From an uncultured Eubacteriales bacterium (GTDB lineage: Bacteria; Bacillota; Clostridia; Oscillospirales; CAG-272): a stretch of DNA of 17,429 bases. A model generated the notes under the pieces. That model made no database searches and was not told where the DNA came from. It saw only the letters and a list, made by a program, of their open reading frames with translations. Shown here piece by piece: positions 7,594 through 14,922 of the stretch. The position numbers were made by a program, and so were the translations under genes. Every line of letters starts with the position of its first letter. The stretch's first letter is position 1. The stretch covers positions 1 through 17,429 of the forward strand of contig CAKSVM010000065.1 in the NCBI GenBank assembly GCA_934503195.1, written 5' to 3'.

Positions 7594-7869
7594 TCAGTGC
7601 TGCTTCATTTCAGCGTAGCACTCGCTGCAATAGACGGGTCTGTCGCTGTTGGGCTGGAAGGGAACCTTAGCTTCCTTGCCGCATCTCGCGCAGGTGGTGG
7701 TGTAAAGTTCTTTCTGGGGCTTAGCGGCGTTCTTTCTCGCGTCACGGCAGGCCTTACATCTCTGGGGCTTGTTCTGGAACCCTTTCTCGGCGTAGAACTC
7801 CTGCTCGCCCGCGGTGAAGATGAACTCCGCGCCGCAATCCTTACAGATTAACTTTTCGTCCTGATACAT
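7594..7869 (-). CDS. Zinc-ribbon domain protein (CxxC-x17-CxxC)
   Basis: 91 residues with two putative zinc ribbons. The first has Cys9/Cys12 (CKDC) and a second CxxC pair (CKAC) after the segment EQEFYAEKGFQNKPQRCKAC, as in the PF13451-type domain. The second is CARC, exactly 17 residues, then CSEC, matching the CxxC-x17-CxxC repeat family. All eight cysteines are present. The role is unknown; such small proteins are common in Bacillota. GAGGG lies nine bases before ATG 7869. It follows the sigma factor gene on the same strand with a 167-base gap and has its own terminator. Confidence 0.88.
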   Translation of the reverse strand: MYQDEKLICKDCGAEFIFTAGEQEFYAEKGFQNKPQRCKACRDARKNAAKPQKELYTTTCARCGKEAKVPFQPNSDRPVYCSECYAEMKQH

Positions 7870-8036
7870 TGTTTTTCCCTCGCTTGAGTAAAATAATTTT
7901 TTGCCCTAGACGGATTCCAACCGACACCTTTGATACATAACATGACATAGCAACGCTCTCGTTAAGCTATACGGGCATATTGAATTTATTAGGATAAGCT
8001 GAATAACCGGAGTTTCCGCGTGAAGACAATCTTAAA

Positions 8037-8606
8037 TCAGCGTTTCCACAGTAACCTGCTTGATATCTTGCTTCGTATGCGAAAGATCGCGTTGTCAACC
8101 GATTTCTCGGTCCGTCCGAGAGTCTCGGCTATGGATTTATGCGAATATCCGCGGATGAAGAGTCTGAACACCGCCTTTTCAAAGTCGGACAGAAGATCGT
8201 CCACTCTGTCAAGCAGAAGTCCCGCGTCTGAAATCCTTTCTTCCGCGCCGTATGATGAGCTTTCGGAAGCTTTGCCGGAAATCTGCGCGTCGTCGGCCTT
8301 TCTCTGACGCTTACGCTGTCTTGAGGCCGAGTTGAGGCTGTTGGAAAGACAGATCTTCGCGTAAAGTCCGAAGGTCACCTCGCTCTGGCTGATATCATAC
8401 GACATCACCGCGTTGTAAAGCGCGATTGAGGCCTCCTGCAAGAGATCGTCGCGATCACTGTCTCCGAAAAGCTCTCCTCTCAGGTATTTTCCGACTATCG
8501 AGGCGATAAGCGGCTCATAGCGGCTCATTATCTCATTGAACGAGTCTTTGTTTCCGTTCTGAACTTCATATATGAGTTCGGAATCGTTCTTCAAATTCAT
8601 CGGCAC
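8037..8606 (-). CDS. Sigma-70 family sigma factor, SigH-like
   Basis: About 189 residues. The region-2 part (about 20-95) contains DRDDLLQEASIALYNAV, which binds core polymerase and the -10 element. Region 4 (about 138-185) reads LLSDFEKAVFRLFIRGYSHKSIAETLGRTEKSVDNAIFRIRSK as two parts of one helix-turn-helix. Region-4 wording and layout resemble SigH (Spo0H), the sigma factor of early sporulation and stationary phase, but the protein is shorter than the 218-residue B. subtilis SigH, and I do not claim orthology. The start is GTG at 8606 or ATG at 8600; neither has a clear ribosome binding site (GCGGGG lies just upstream). It is transcribed from a perfect SigA promoter and lies two genes upstream of rlmB. 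Confidence 0.88.
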   Translation of the reverse strand: MPMNLKNDSELIYEVQNGNKDSFNEIMSRYEPLIASIVGKYLRGELFGDSDRDDLLQEASIALYNAVMSYDISQSEVTFGLYAKICLSNSLNSASRQRKRQRKADDAQISGKASESSSYGAEERISDAGLLLDRVDDLLSDFEKAVFRLFIRGYSHKSIAETLGRTEKSVDNAIFRIRSKISSRLLWKR

Positions 8607-8633
8607 CCCGCTGTTTCAAACAAGCTTATATAT

Positions 8634-8662
8634 ATTATAACGATGTTTTAAGAATCTGTCAA
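8634..8662 (-). promoter_or_regulatory. Perfect consensus SigA promoter of the sigma factor gene
   Basis: TTGACA (8657-8662), 17 bases, TATAAT (8634-8639) on the minus strand. Predicted transcription starts about 20-27 bases before the start codon. Confidence 0.88.
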
Positions 8663-8793
8663 TAGTTTTCTAACACATTTTCAGAACAATCGCTCGTCAT
8701 TTATCGACAATGCACAGCACGGAGCCATCGGTTTTGTGTAATTTCACTATGTGTTCAGAGTATGGCACGCATATCTTCCGGCATTAGTGACAA

Positions 8794-8817
8794 TTTCACG
8801 CTTCAAATTTCGTGAAA
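8794..8817. repeat. Inverted repeat downstream of the DUF4364 gene
   Basis: TTTCACG and CGTGAAA flank a ten-base loop, about 20 bases after the DUF4364 stop codon (minus strand). It could be a weak terminator, but the following run (ATTG) is poor in T. The rest of the 8607-8834 gap holds only the sigma factor promoter. Confidence 0.4.
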
Positions 8818-8834
8818 ACTGCACAAAGGGTTTG

Positions 8835-9404
8835 TCAGTCGATGAGGTAATTGATATCCCCGGTCAGGAGAGAGATTATTCCACGGTAAACGACCTCAGG
8901 ACGCTCGTTGAAATTATAGACCATCTTGTCAAGCTGATACTTGGTGTCGATGATCAGTCCGAGATCAAGGATCTTGTTACCGTTTTCGCTGACCACGCAG
9001 CGGAGATCGTATCTTCCGTCCTCGCGCTCATTTGTGGTGCAGCTGACGTCCGATCCGCGCGATTTGAAGGAAAGCATCCGGAGCGCGCTCTTGAGGCTCT
9101 TCTCCTTGATCATGTTGAGAAGCGAGCTCTGAAGCTGCTCGGCTATCGTGATCCCGTTCTGGGTGATGCGATAGAGTTCCTTGTCCTTCTTGTCACCGTC
9201 GGCGTTCGGGTTCGGGGGAAGCTTTTCGATATTGCCGCAGTCAAGAAGCTCGGCAAAGCACTCCGCGAAATCAAAGTAGTTCACGAACTCGTCCTGAACC
9301 ACAATATCGCCAATCGTATTGAAATCCAGCGGATAATTAAGATTTTTAAGGAGGTACAGGATAAAGATCTTTATATCATTTTTGTCCTTGAGCGGTGCCA
9401 GCAT
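8835..9404 (-). CDS. DUF4364 family protein
   Basis: 189 residues. The N-terminal segment, seen as KDKNDIKIFILYLLKNLN, followed by YPLDFNTIGDIVVQDEFVNYFDF, is typical of DUF4364, a family of cytosolic proteins from Clostridia with a predicted winged-helix N-terminus; the function is not established. The middle (about residues 60-95) fits the rest of a DNA-binding-like domain (LYRITQNGITIAEQL), and the C-terminal half is mixed alpha/beta. AGGG lies about 13 bases before ATG 9404, a little far. It is a single gene between the terminator of the solute-binding protein and the sigma factor promoter. Confidence 0.85.
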   Translation of the reverse strand: MLAPLKDKNDIKIFILYLLKNLNYPLDFNTIGDIVVQDEFVNYFDFAECFAELLDCGNIEKLPPNPNADGDKKDKELYRITQNGITIAEQLQSSLLNMIKEKSLKSALRMLSFKSRGSDVSCTTNEREDGRYDLRCVVSENGNKILDLGLIIDTKYQLDKMVYNFNERPEVVYRGIISLLTGDINYLID

Positions 9405-9471
9405 TTTTTTGAGCCATCCCTTTCACGGCAGCATAAAAAGTAAAATCGGAATATCTTTTTAACGGTGGTTT

Positions 9472-9519
9472 TCCAGAAAAAGGCGCGGCCGCGCGAGAAA
9501 AGCATACGGCTGCGCCTTT
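9472..9519 (-). terminator. Intrinsic terminator after the solute-binding protein gene
   Basis: On the minus strand AAAGGCGCAGCC (9508-9519) pairs with GGCCGCGCCTTT (9479-9490) with one mismatch and a 17-base loop, followed by TTTTTCT. It starts about 18 bases after the stop codon. Confidence 0.8.
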
Positions 9520-9536
9520 CCGGAAGATTTTTCTAA

Positions 9537-11231
9537 TCAGCCCTGATCGTCAGTGGTGTCATCAGCGGCCGCTGTGGTCTCAAGGTAGCTTCTCCAGTCC
9601 TTAAGCTTCATCTTGTTGAAGATGCGGAAGCCGTAGTAGGAGTCCTTGATGCCCGAAATAGCGTCAGAGTTGTAAACATAAGCGTCCTCGTTGAATACGA
9701 GCGGGATAATCGGGAGATCCTCCATAAGGAGCTTCTCGACGTCGTGAAGGATCGACGAGCGTGCGGCTCTGTCCTTCTCGGCGAAAGCCTTTTCGATAAG
9801 CTCGTTGTAAGCCGCGTTGTCATAGCCCGGAACGTAAGGAACAGCGTCGTAGTTGTCGTTCTGGATGTCGAGACCGTTGCCCGAGAAAGCCGGAGCGAAT
9901 ACCGAGAGAGCCGAGAACGCGTCGGTGGTGAGACACTGATAGTCGACCGCGATCATGTCGTAGTCCTTGTTCTCATAAGCCTTCTTGTAAGCCTTGACGT
10001 CAAGAGCCTTGATGGTCACCTTGAAGCCCATGCCTTCCCAGACGCTCTTGCAGTACTCAGCGAGAGTCTTTTCATAGGCGTTGTCGCGGATAGTGAGCGT
10101 GAAGCTTCCGCTTCCGCTTGCCGACTGAGCCGAAGCGGAGAGAAGATCTCCGCCGTTGGCTCTGAAGCTGTCGCCGACCGCCTTGTCATAGACAGGGGAC
10201 GGGATGAGTCCGGTAGCGGGCTTCGCGAAGGTTACGAGGCTTGCGGCCTTGTTTCTGTCAAGAGCCTTCGAGAGAGCCTGACGGGTCGAAGCGTCCTTGA
10301 AAACGCTCTTCGAGGTGTTGAGAATGTAAGCGTGAGTCGAGAGAAGCTCGGTCACGGTCGCGGAATCAGCATAGGAAGCGCGCTTCGAAAGACCGATCTC
10401 GCCGAGATACATGAGCTTTCCGGCCTCGTAATCAGCGGTGTTGGCCTCTTCATCCTCCGCGAAGTTGATTTCCATGCGGTAAGGAATGACATACTTGTCC
10501 AGCGCGTCCTCGTTGTCGGTGTCGCGGTAGTAGTAGACATTGCGCTCGAGCATGAGACGCTTGCCGAGGTCAAGACCCTTTATAGCGAACGGACCGTTGG
10601 TGCAGAGCGTCGAGACAGCCGTTCCGAAGGAATCGTAACGAGTGACGACGTCCTCACGAAGCGGGACGAGCGCGAGGCAGGCGCAGTTTTCGAGGAACTG
10701 GTTGTAGTCAACCTTGGTCTCGAACTGAACCTCGATGACATCGTCGTCGATAGCCGCGATTCCGAGGTCGTCGATCGAGTTATCGCCGTTCTTGACGTCA
10801 CGAGCGTTCTTCACGTCAAAGAGAAGCGAAGCGGCGGCGCAGGTGAACTCGGGATCGAGTATGCGCTTCCAAGCGTAGACCACGTCGTCGGCCGAAACGA
10901 CACGACCATCGCTCCACTTTGTCGTCTTGATGGTGATCTGAAGTCTGTAGTCGTTCTTGTCGGGGTTTTCGATGACCTTGTAGCTCTTCATGAGAGCGTT
11001 TTCGACCTCGCCCTTGGCGTTGATGCGGGTAAGACCCTCGTAAATGAGACCGAGAACCTTGACCGCGCCGTCGTCAGTGTAGGCGAGTGCCGGGTCATAG
11101 TCGGAGAGTTCGCTGCCGATGTAGACGTTGATGGTGTAGCCCTTCTCGTCGTCTTCAAGCGTTGAACCGCAGCCGACGAGCATCGTAGCGAGCATTGCTG
11201 CGAAAAGCAGCAGGGAAATGATCTTCTTCAT
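9537..11231 (-). CDS. Peptide-type ABC transporter substrate-binding lipoprotein (OppA/SBP_bac_5)
   Basis: 564 residues. A lipoprotein signal peptide (MKKIISLLLFAAMLATMLVG) ends in the lipobox LVGC, with Cys21 as the lipidated residue. The mature part has the family 5 binding-protein pattern: YDPALAYTDDGAVKVLGLIYEGL (about 45-67), WSDGRVVSADDVVYAWKRI (about 106-124), a middle region with FKDASTRQALSKALDR, and near the end a run like LLMEDLPIIPLVFNEDAYVY. It should bind oligopeptides or similar solutes on the outer face of the membrane. No permease or ATPase gene is adjacent, so its transporter must lie elsewhere. The tail is Asp/Thr-rich. GAGGAGGAG precedes ATG 11231 by about 11 bases. Confidence 0.93.
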   Translation of the reverse strand: MKKIISLLLFAAMLATMLVGCGSTLEDDEKGYTINVYIGSELSDYDPALAYTDDGAVKVLGLIYEGLTRINAKGEVENALMKSYKVIENPDKNDYRLQITIKTTKWSDGRVVSADDVVYAWKRILDPEFTCAAASLLFDVKNARDVKNGDNSIDDLGIAAIDDDVIEVQFETKVDYNQFLENCACLALVPLREDVVTRYDSFGTAVSTLCTNGPFAIKGLDLGKRLMLERNVYYYRDTDNEDALDKYVIPYRMEINFAEDEEANTADYEAGKLMYLGEIGLSKRASYADSATVTELLSTHAYILNTSKSVFKDASTRQALSKALDRNKAASLVTFAKPATGLIPSPVYDKAVGDSFRANGGDLLSASAQSASGSGSFTLTIRDNAYEKTLAEYCKSVWEGMGFKVTIKALDVKAYKKAYENKDYDMIAVDYQCLTTDAFSALSVFAPAFSGNGLDIQNDNYDAVPYVPGYDNAAYNELIEKAFAEKDRAARSSILHDVEKLLMEDLPIIPLVFNEDAYVYNSDAISGIKDSYYGFRIFNKMKLKDWRSYLETTAAADDTTDDQG

Positions 11232-11311
11232 GGTTTGTGTGACTCCTCCTCAAATTTACCCTGTCGGGCAGGATAATGCTAAACGAAATAAAGCGTGGAC
11301 ATCCTCATTTT

Positions 11312-11349
11312 CGTGGGTCGCCGCGAAGAACGTACGGCGACAGCCCACG
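11312..11349 (-). ncRNA. Strong hairpin in the leader of the binding-protein mRNA
   Basis: CGTGGGTCGCCG (11312-11323) and CGGCGA...CCCACG (11335-11349) pair over 12 base pairs with a three-base bulge. A second element, GCGTGG (11293-11298), can pair with the same strand (CCACGC, 11345-11350), giving two mutually exclusive structures. It matches no riboswitch I recognise. It may be a stability or regulatory element. Confidence 0.5.
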
Positions 11350-11371
11350 CAGTATTTAGGATATTGCTTAT

Positions 11372-11400
11372 ATTATACCATCAAATTTCCAAATAATCAA
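11372..11400 (-). promoter_or_regulatory. SigA-type promoter of the binding-protein gene
   Basis: TTGATT (11395-11400), 17 bases, TATAAT (11372-11377) on the minus strand, with TGG before TATAAT as extended -10. It gives a leader of about 135 bases. Confidence 0.7.
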
Positions 11401-11577
11401 TCATCATTTGCAAAAAAATAAAATTTTATACTATTGCACAATTCTGTCAGGGTCGATTTGGACATTTTGCCGAGGATTTTCAGCCCATTTATTGAATCCA
11501 AAGACTATATCTGGGTTTATATGGGAATAATCCTCTCATTACCACTGAAAAATCGGAAATTTCAAGGAGTTTAATAT

Positions 11578-12450
11578 ATGAACGAATCAAAAAACCGTTA
11601 TCTGCGCACCGACCTCGCGGCCGAACTTGACCTCTCTGACCGGAGCGGAATACAGGAATCGGGTGAGACCGTGAACGGTTTTGCGACGACCGACATAAGG
11701 ATCGTGACCGACGAGGCGTCGGCGCGTCTCATGAAGCCGAAGGGACGCTACATTACGATCGACATTGGTAGAATCTGGCTTGCCGGAGACGACCGCGTGA
11801 GACTCGCGTCCGAGCTGATCGCAAAAAAGCTCGCCGGACTTTCAGAAGAGCTTGTCGGACACTCACCCGAAAGCGTGCTTGTCGCCGGACTCGGAAACCG
11901 CCGTATAACGGCCGACGCGCTCGGAGACGAGGCCTGCGGGCTTCTGACCGTCACAAGGCACATAAAGCCCCACAGAGAGCTGTACGAGCTTTTAGGCGGC
12001 CGTGAACTCTCGGCGGTGACTCCCGGCGTCCTCGGACAGACCGGAATCGAGTCAGCCGAGCTTGTCGCGGCGGCCTGCGAGAGAGTGAAGCCCGAGATCG
12101 TCGTCGCGATCGACTCGCTCTGCGCCCGCTCGACCGACCGCCTCGCGACGACCGTTCAGCTCGGCTCATCGGGGATAAATCCCGGCTCGGGCATCGGAAA
12201 CCGACGCCGCGCGCTCGACCGTGAAACGCTCGGAGTCCCGGTGATCGCGCTCGGGATCCCGACCGTCGTCGACTCGTCGACGCTTGTCACCGACGCGCTC
12301 GAAAAGGCCGGAATAACCGAAATCGGCGAGCCGCTCCGCGAGGTTCTCGAAAACGGCCGGAGCTTCTTCGTCACGCCGAAGGAAACCGACACGATAGTGC
12401 GCGAGCTTTCGCGCCTTGTCGCAGACGCGATAATGACCGCCTTTTCATGA
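11578..12450 (+). CDS. gpr: GPR endopeptidase (germination protease)
   Basis: 290 residues. GPR is an atypical aspartic endopeptidase that degrades small acid-soluble proteins in the germinating spore. Visible family blocks are YITIDIG (58-64), AGLGNRRITADALG (103-116), the SGIN-PGSGIGNRR run (198-209) and ETLGVPVIALGIPTVVDSSTL (216-236). Asp113 and Asp179 (AIDSL) lie 66 residues apart, the same spacing as catalytic Asp127 and Asp193 of B. megaterium GPR. The protein is shorter than the 368-residue Bacillus form, with trimming at the N-terminus and C-terminus. AAGGAG lies eight bases before ATG 11578. It is followed by spoIIP, the same order as in B. subtilis. Confidence 0.95.
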   Translation: MNESKNRYLRTDLAAELDLSDRSGIQESGETVNGFATTDIRIVTDEASARLMKPKGRYITIDIGRIWLAGDDRVRLASELIAKKLAGLSEELVGHSPESVLVAGLGNRRITADALGDEACGLLTVTRHIKPHRELYELLGGRELSAVTPGVLGQTGIESAELVAAACERVKPEIVVAIDSLCARSTDRLATTVQLGSSGINPGSGIGNRRRALDRETLGVPVIALGIPTVVDSSTLVTDALEKAGITEIGEPLREVLENGRSFFVTPKETDTIVRELSRLVADAIMTAFS

Positions 12451-12453
12451 AAA

Positions 12454-12482
12454 GCATAATGTCCGCGAAAAGCGAATATACT
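12454..12482 (+). promoter_or_regulatory. Possible sporulation-sigma promoter of spoIIP
   Basis: GCATAAT (12454-12460), 14 bases, AATATACT (12475-12482). This resembles the SigE pattern (KMATATT, N14-15, CATACAMT), with 6 of 7 and 6 of 8 matches. Read as GCATA, 15 bases, GAATATACTG, it also fits SigF loosely. The start would be about 29 bases before the spoIIP ATG. In B. subtilis spoIIP is transcribed by SigE and by read-through from gpr. Confidence 0.5.
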
Positions 12483-12517
12483 GAATCCGGAAAAACGAAA
12501 AGAAAGGATCAGCGAAA

Positions 12518-13720
12518 ATGAATCTCGAAAACGATCTTCCGAAAGTCAGGCATAACACACTTCCCGCGCGGCTTTCGCGCGGGATTCCGGCGGCTGCCGG
12601 GGGACTTGTCCTCGCCGCGGCGGTCTCGTCGACAGTGATTGGCGCGGCCGCGGGCTGGTCGCCTACAATGACCGCGAGAAACTGCTTCCACTTCCCGGCC
12701 GAGTCGGCGGGATTCCCGGATTCCGACGGGATAAAGCAGTTTCTGCTGATGAAGGCCTTTTTCGGCAGCGACTCGCTCTATTTTGATCTGGGCGGCGAAA
12801 ACACCGGAAAAACCAGTCTCTCGCCCGCGAAAAGCGCGAAAGCCGATGAACCGCAGCCCTCGATCGAGGCTCCCGATCTGATTCCAAACGGAGCCGATAT
12901 CTACAGCTACGATTACTCAAAGCGGACTCCCGGCGAGCTCGCACTTCTGCCCTACGATCTATCGGGAAATCCTTCGCCCGGCGAGGTGCTTCTCTCGAAC
13001 ACGACATCCTATGATATCGACGCGTCGGAATATCCCGGCCGGGACTATCCGATAAAATCCGGAATCACCGACGCCCCGCTCGTCCTGATCGTCCACACTC
13101 ACGGAACCGAGTCCTTCGCGCCCGAGGGCGTTTACTCGACAGATCAGAACTCGCAGCGAAACAGCGACCCGGCGAAGAATATCGTCGCGGTCGGCGGCGT
13201 GATGGCTGAGCTTCTGAATGACGCCGGGATCCCGACGCTCCACTGCGAGATCATGCACGACATTGAGTCCTACCGGAACTCCTACAACCTCTGCGCCGAC
13301 ACGATACGGAAATACCTCGCCGAGTATCCGACGATTGAATACGTCTTCGACGTCCACCGCGACGCGATCGCGAGACAGAACGGCGACCTCGTGAAGCCGG
13401 TCTGCGACATTGACGGACGGCTTTCGGCGCAAATAATGCTCCTTGTCGGCACGAACGAAAAGGGCGCGGATCATCCGGACTGGGAGGATAACCTGACCGT
13501 CGCCGCGAAGCTCCAGTCAAAGCTCACGCGAAAATACGAAAATTTCGCGCGTCCGATAAACATCCGCGGCGCGTCGTTCAACGAACAATTTACCAAAGGC
13601 TCACTGCTCATAGAAATCGGCTCGTCGGGGAACACTCTCACCGAGGCGAAAAACGCCGCGAGGATCCTTACATATTCCATTATCGAAATGATAGGGGAAA
13701 ATCAGGAAAAAGGAGAATAG
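12518..13720 (+). CDS. spoIIP: Stage II sporulation protein P
   Basis: 400 residues. SpoIIP is a peptidoglycan amidase/endopeptidase that, with SpoIID and SpoIIM, drives septal thinning and engulfment of the forespore. An N-terminal membrane anchor lies at about 23-46, then a Pro/Ser/Asp-rich linker and the amidase_3-like catalytic domain from about 185. Key blocks are VHTHGTESF (192-200), VFDVHRDAI (276-284) and LLIEIGSSGNTLTEA (363-377), which carry the expected zinc ligands His/Glu: His193 or His195, Glu198, His280, Glu366. AAAGGAT precedes ATG 12518. It follows gpr with a 67-base gap that may hold its own promoter. Confidence 0.95.
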   Translation: MNLENDLPKVRHNTLPARLSRGIPAAAGGLVLAAAVSSTVIGAAAGWSPTMTARNCFHFPAESAGFPDSDGIKQFLLMKAFFGSDSLYFDLGGENTGKTSLSPAKSAKADEPQPSIEAPDLIPNGADIYSYDYSKRTPGELALLPYDLSGNPSPGEVLLSNTTSYDIDASEYPGRDYPIKSGITDAPLVLIVHTHGTESFAPEGVYSTDQNSQRNSDPAKNIVAVGGVMAELLNDAGIPTLHCEIMHDIESYRNSYNLCADTIRKYLAEYPTIEYVFDVHRDAIARQNGDLVKPVCDIDGRLSAQIMLLVGTNEKGADHPDWEDNLTVAAKLQSKLTRKYENFARPINIRGASFNEQFTKGSLLIEIGSSGNTLTEAKNAARILTYSIIEMIGENQEKGE

Positions 13721-13751
13721 TGGGCTTCAGCGAAAGCTCACGGACCCGGAA

Positions 13752-14141
13752 ATGAAATTTCTCAAGCTCTTCGGCCGCCTTGGCGGCCTTGTCGTGACGC
13801 TCTCAGTGATCCTTGCCGCCGTGAGCGTGATCTCGGATCACGCCGACAAGACCTGCGAAAAGAACGGCGCGTACACGTCAGCCCTGCTCGTCTGGGAGCA
13901 GGAATATCCCGGCGAGGGAAATCTGATAGTCCTCGGGAAGCCGGTCAGAATCGATCTGGAGCGGCTCAGGGGACTCGCGAAGCGGCTTTACGACTGCGCG
14001 GGTGAATTTGTGTCGGTTATCCCGAAAGGCTCTGAGGAGCCTTTCACGGCCGTCAGGGAAGCCGCAGCGTCAATTCAGGGTGATGAAGAAACACGGGCAG
14101 ACGCTCAAATCGGCTCAGAAGCCGCTGTCAGCCTTCCATGA
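13752..14141 (+). CDS. Hypothetical protein with one N-terminal membrane segment
   Basis: 129 residues; I do not recognise a family. An N-terminal hydrophobic segment (about 8-27) is followed by a small predominantly helical part with two cysteines (Cys35 and Cys78) and an acidic tail. The topology suggests an extracytoplasmic or spore-compartment domain. It begins 31 bases after spoIIP with no good ribosome binding site, so the start or even expression is uncertain. Codon use matches the neighbours. Its end overlaps the convergent HAD phosphatase gene by 14 bases. By position it could belong to the gpr-spoIIP sporulation unit. Confidence 0.6.
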   Translation: MKFLKLFGRLGGLVVTLSVILAAVSVISDHADKTCEKNGAYTSALLVWEQEYPGEGNLIVLGKPVRIDLERLRGLAKRLYDCAGEFVSVIPKGSEEPFTAVREAAASIQGDEETRADAQIGSEAAVSLP

Positions 14142-14922
14142 CCGCGCCGAGATCGGCGTAGACAAAATCGGGACGGTCAGCCGGGTCGGCCGCGTCGACG
14201 TCGGCCTGCTTCGTCTCGCCCGAGAGGACAAGAACCGCCGTGACCCCGTGACGCTTTCCGAGCGCGATATCGGTGTAAAGCCGATCGCCGAAAACGCACA
14301 TTTTGTCGCGTGAGACTCCGGTGACCTCGGATATCATCTCAACCGTCTCGGCGTATGGCTTTCCGAAATAGGTCGGCTTGACCCCGGTCGAAGCCGTGAC
14401 AAACGCCGCGATCGCGCCGCTGTCGGGGATAAAGCCGGTCTCGGTCGGGCAGTTGAAATCGGGATGCGTCGAAAGATATTCCGCGCCGCCTCTTACATAA
14501 CGGCAGGCCGCGTCGAGCTTTTTGTAGGTCAGGGTCGTGTCGAAGCTCGTCACGACGATATCGACCGACTTTTCGTCCTCGCCCGAGAGCGCGATTCCCG
14601 ACTTCTCAAACTGCCCGCAAAGCTCGGGCGTTCCGACGAGATAGACGCTCTTCCCGGCTCTGTGACGCTTCAGGAACTCGATCGTCACGTTGCCCGAGGT
14701 CAGGATCTCGGACGGATCGGGCGAAAATCCGAGTCTCGTCAGCTTTTCAAGATAGAATTCGGGCGAATGCGAAGCGTTGTTCGTGAAGAACATGACCCGC
14801 TTCCCGGCCGCGCGGAGCGAGTTTATGAACCTCACCGCGCAGTCAAAGACAATTCCGCCGAGGTAGATCGTCCCGTCCATGTCGAAGATATAAAGTTCCT
14901 TGTTTTCGATTACAGAATTCAT
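14128..14922 (-). CDS. HAD-IIA family phosphatase (NagD/4-nitrophenylphosphatase-like)
   Basis: 264 residues. The haloacid dehalogenase core shows motif I FDMDGT (Asp14 nucleophile, Asp16), motif II TNNASHS (from about 47), a conserved Lys in the GKPYAETVEM segment, and the final acidic motif in FGDRLYTDIALGKRHGVTAVLVLSGET. The C2B-type cap between motif II and the GKP block places it in subclass IIA, with phosphoglycolate, nucleotide or sugar phosphates as likely substrates. It cannot be narrowed further from sequence. ATG 14922 overlaps the stop of coaW as ATGA, so translation is coupled. It may act on a phosphorylated metabolite linked to coenzyme A synthesis, but that is speculation. Confidence 0.92.
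   Translation of the reverse strand: MNSVIENKELYIFDMDGTIYLGGIVFDCAVRFINSLRAAGKRVMFFTNNASHSPEFYLEKLTRLGFSPDPSEILTSGNVTIEFLKRHRAGKSVYLVGTPELCGQFEKSGIALSGEDEKSVDIVVTSFDTTLTYKKLDAACRYVRGGAEYLSTHPDFNCPTETGFIPDSGAIAAFVTASTGVKPTYFGKPYAETVEMISEVTGVSRDKMCVFGDRLYTDIALGKRHGVTAVLVLSGETKQADVDAADPADRPDFVYADLGAVMEG

Larger units (their letters stand above)
11232..11577. other. Divergent intergenic region between the binding protein and gpr
   Basis: 346 bases without a gene. The left part is the roughly 140-base leader of the binding-protein mRNA (minus strand) with a strong hairpin at 11312-11349. Its promoter is at 11372-11400. From 11401 to 11577 the sequence is AT-rich and leads to gpr. The only forespore-type signal I could find there is weak: CTATA (11505-11509) and GGGAATAATC (11523-11532), similar to SigF elements but with a short 13-base spacer. 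AAGGAG at about 11564-11569 is the gpr ribosome binding site. Confidence 0.7.

Noticed and set aside
7948..7969. Imperfect inverted repeat (TAGCAACG / CGTTAAGCTA) upstream of the zinc-ribbon gene
   Set aside because: Only eight base pairs with a two-base bulge and no clear promoter beside it; likely chance.
9744..11165. 473-codon open frame on the plus strand, antisense to the binding-protein gene
   Set aside because: The minus-strand gene has a clear lipoprotein signal and family motifs; the antisense frame is rich in Val/Arg/Glu without any recognisable domain and is explained by GC-rich third positions.
11505..11532. SigF-like promoter for gpr (CTATA, GGGAATAATC)
   Set aside because: Spacer of 13 instead of about 15 bases and one mismatch in each element; too weak to list as a promoter.
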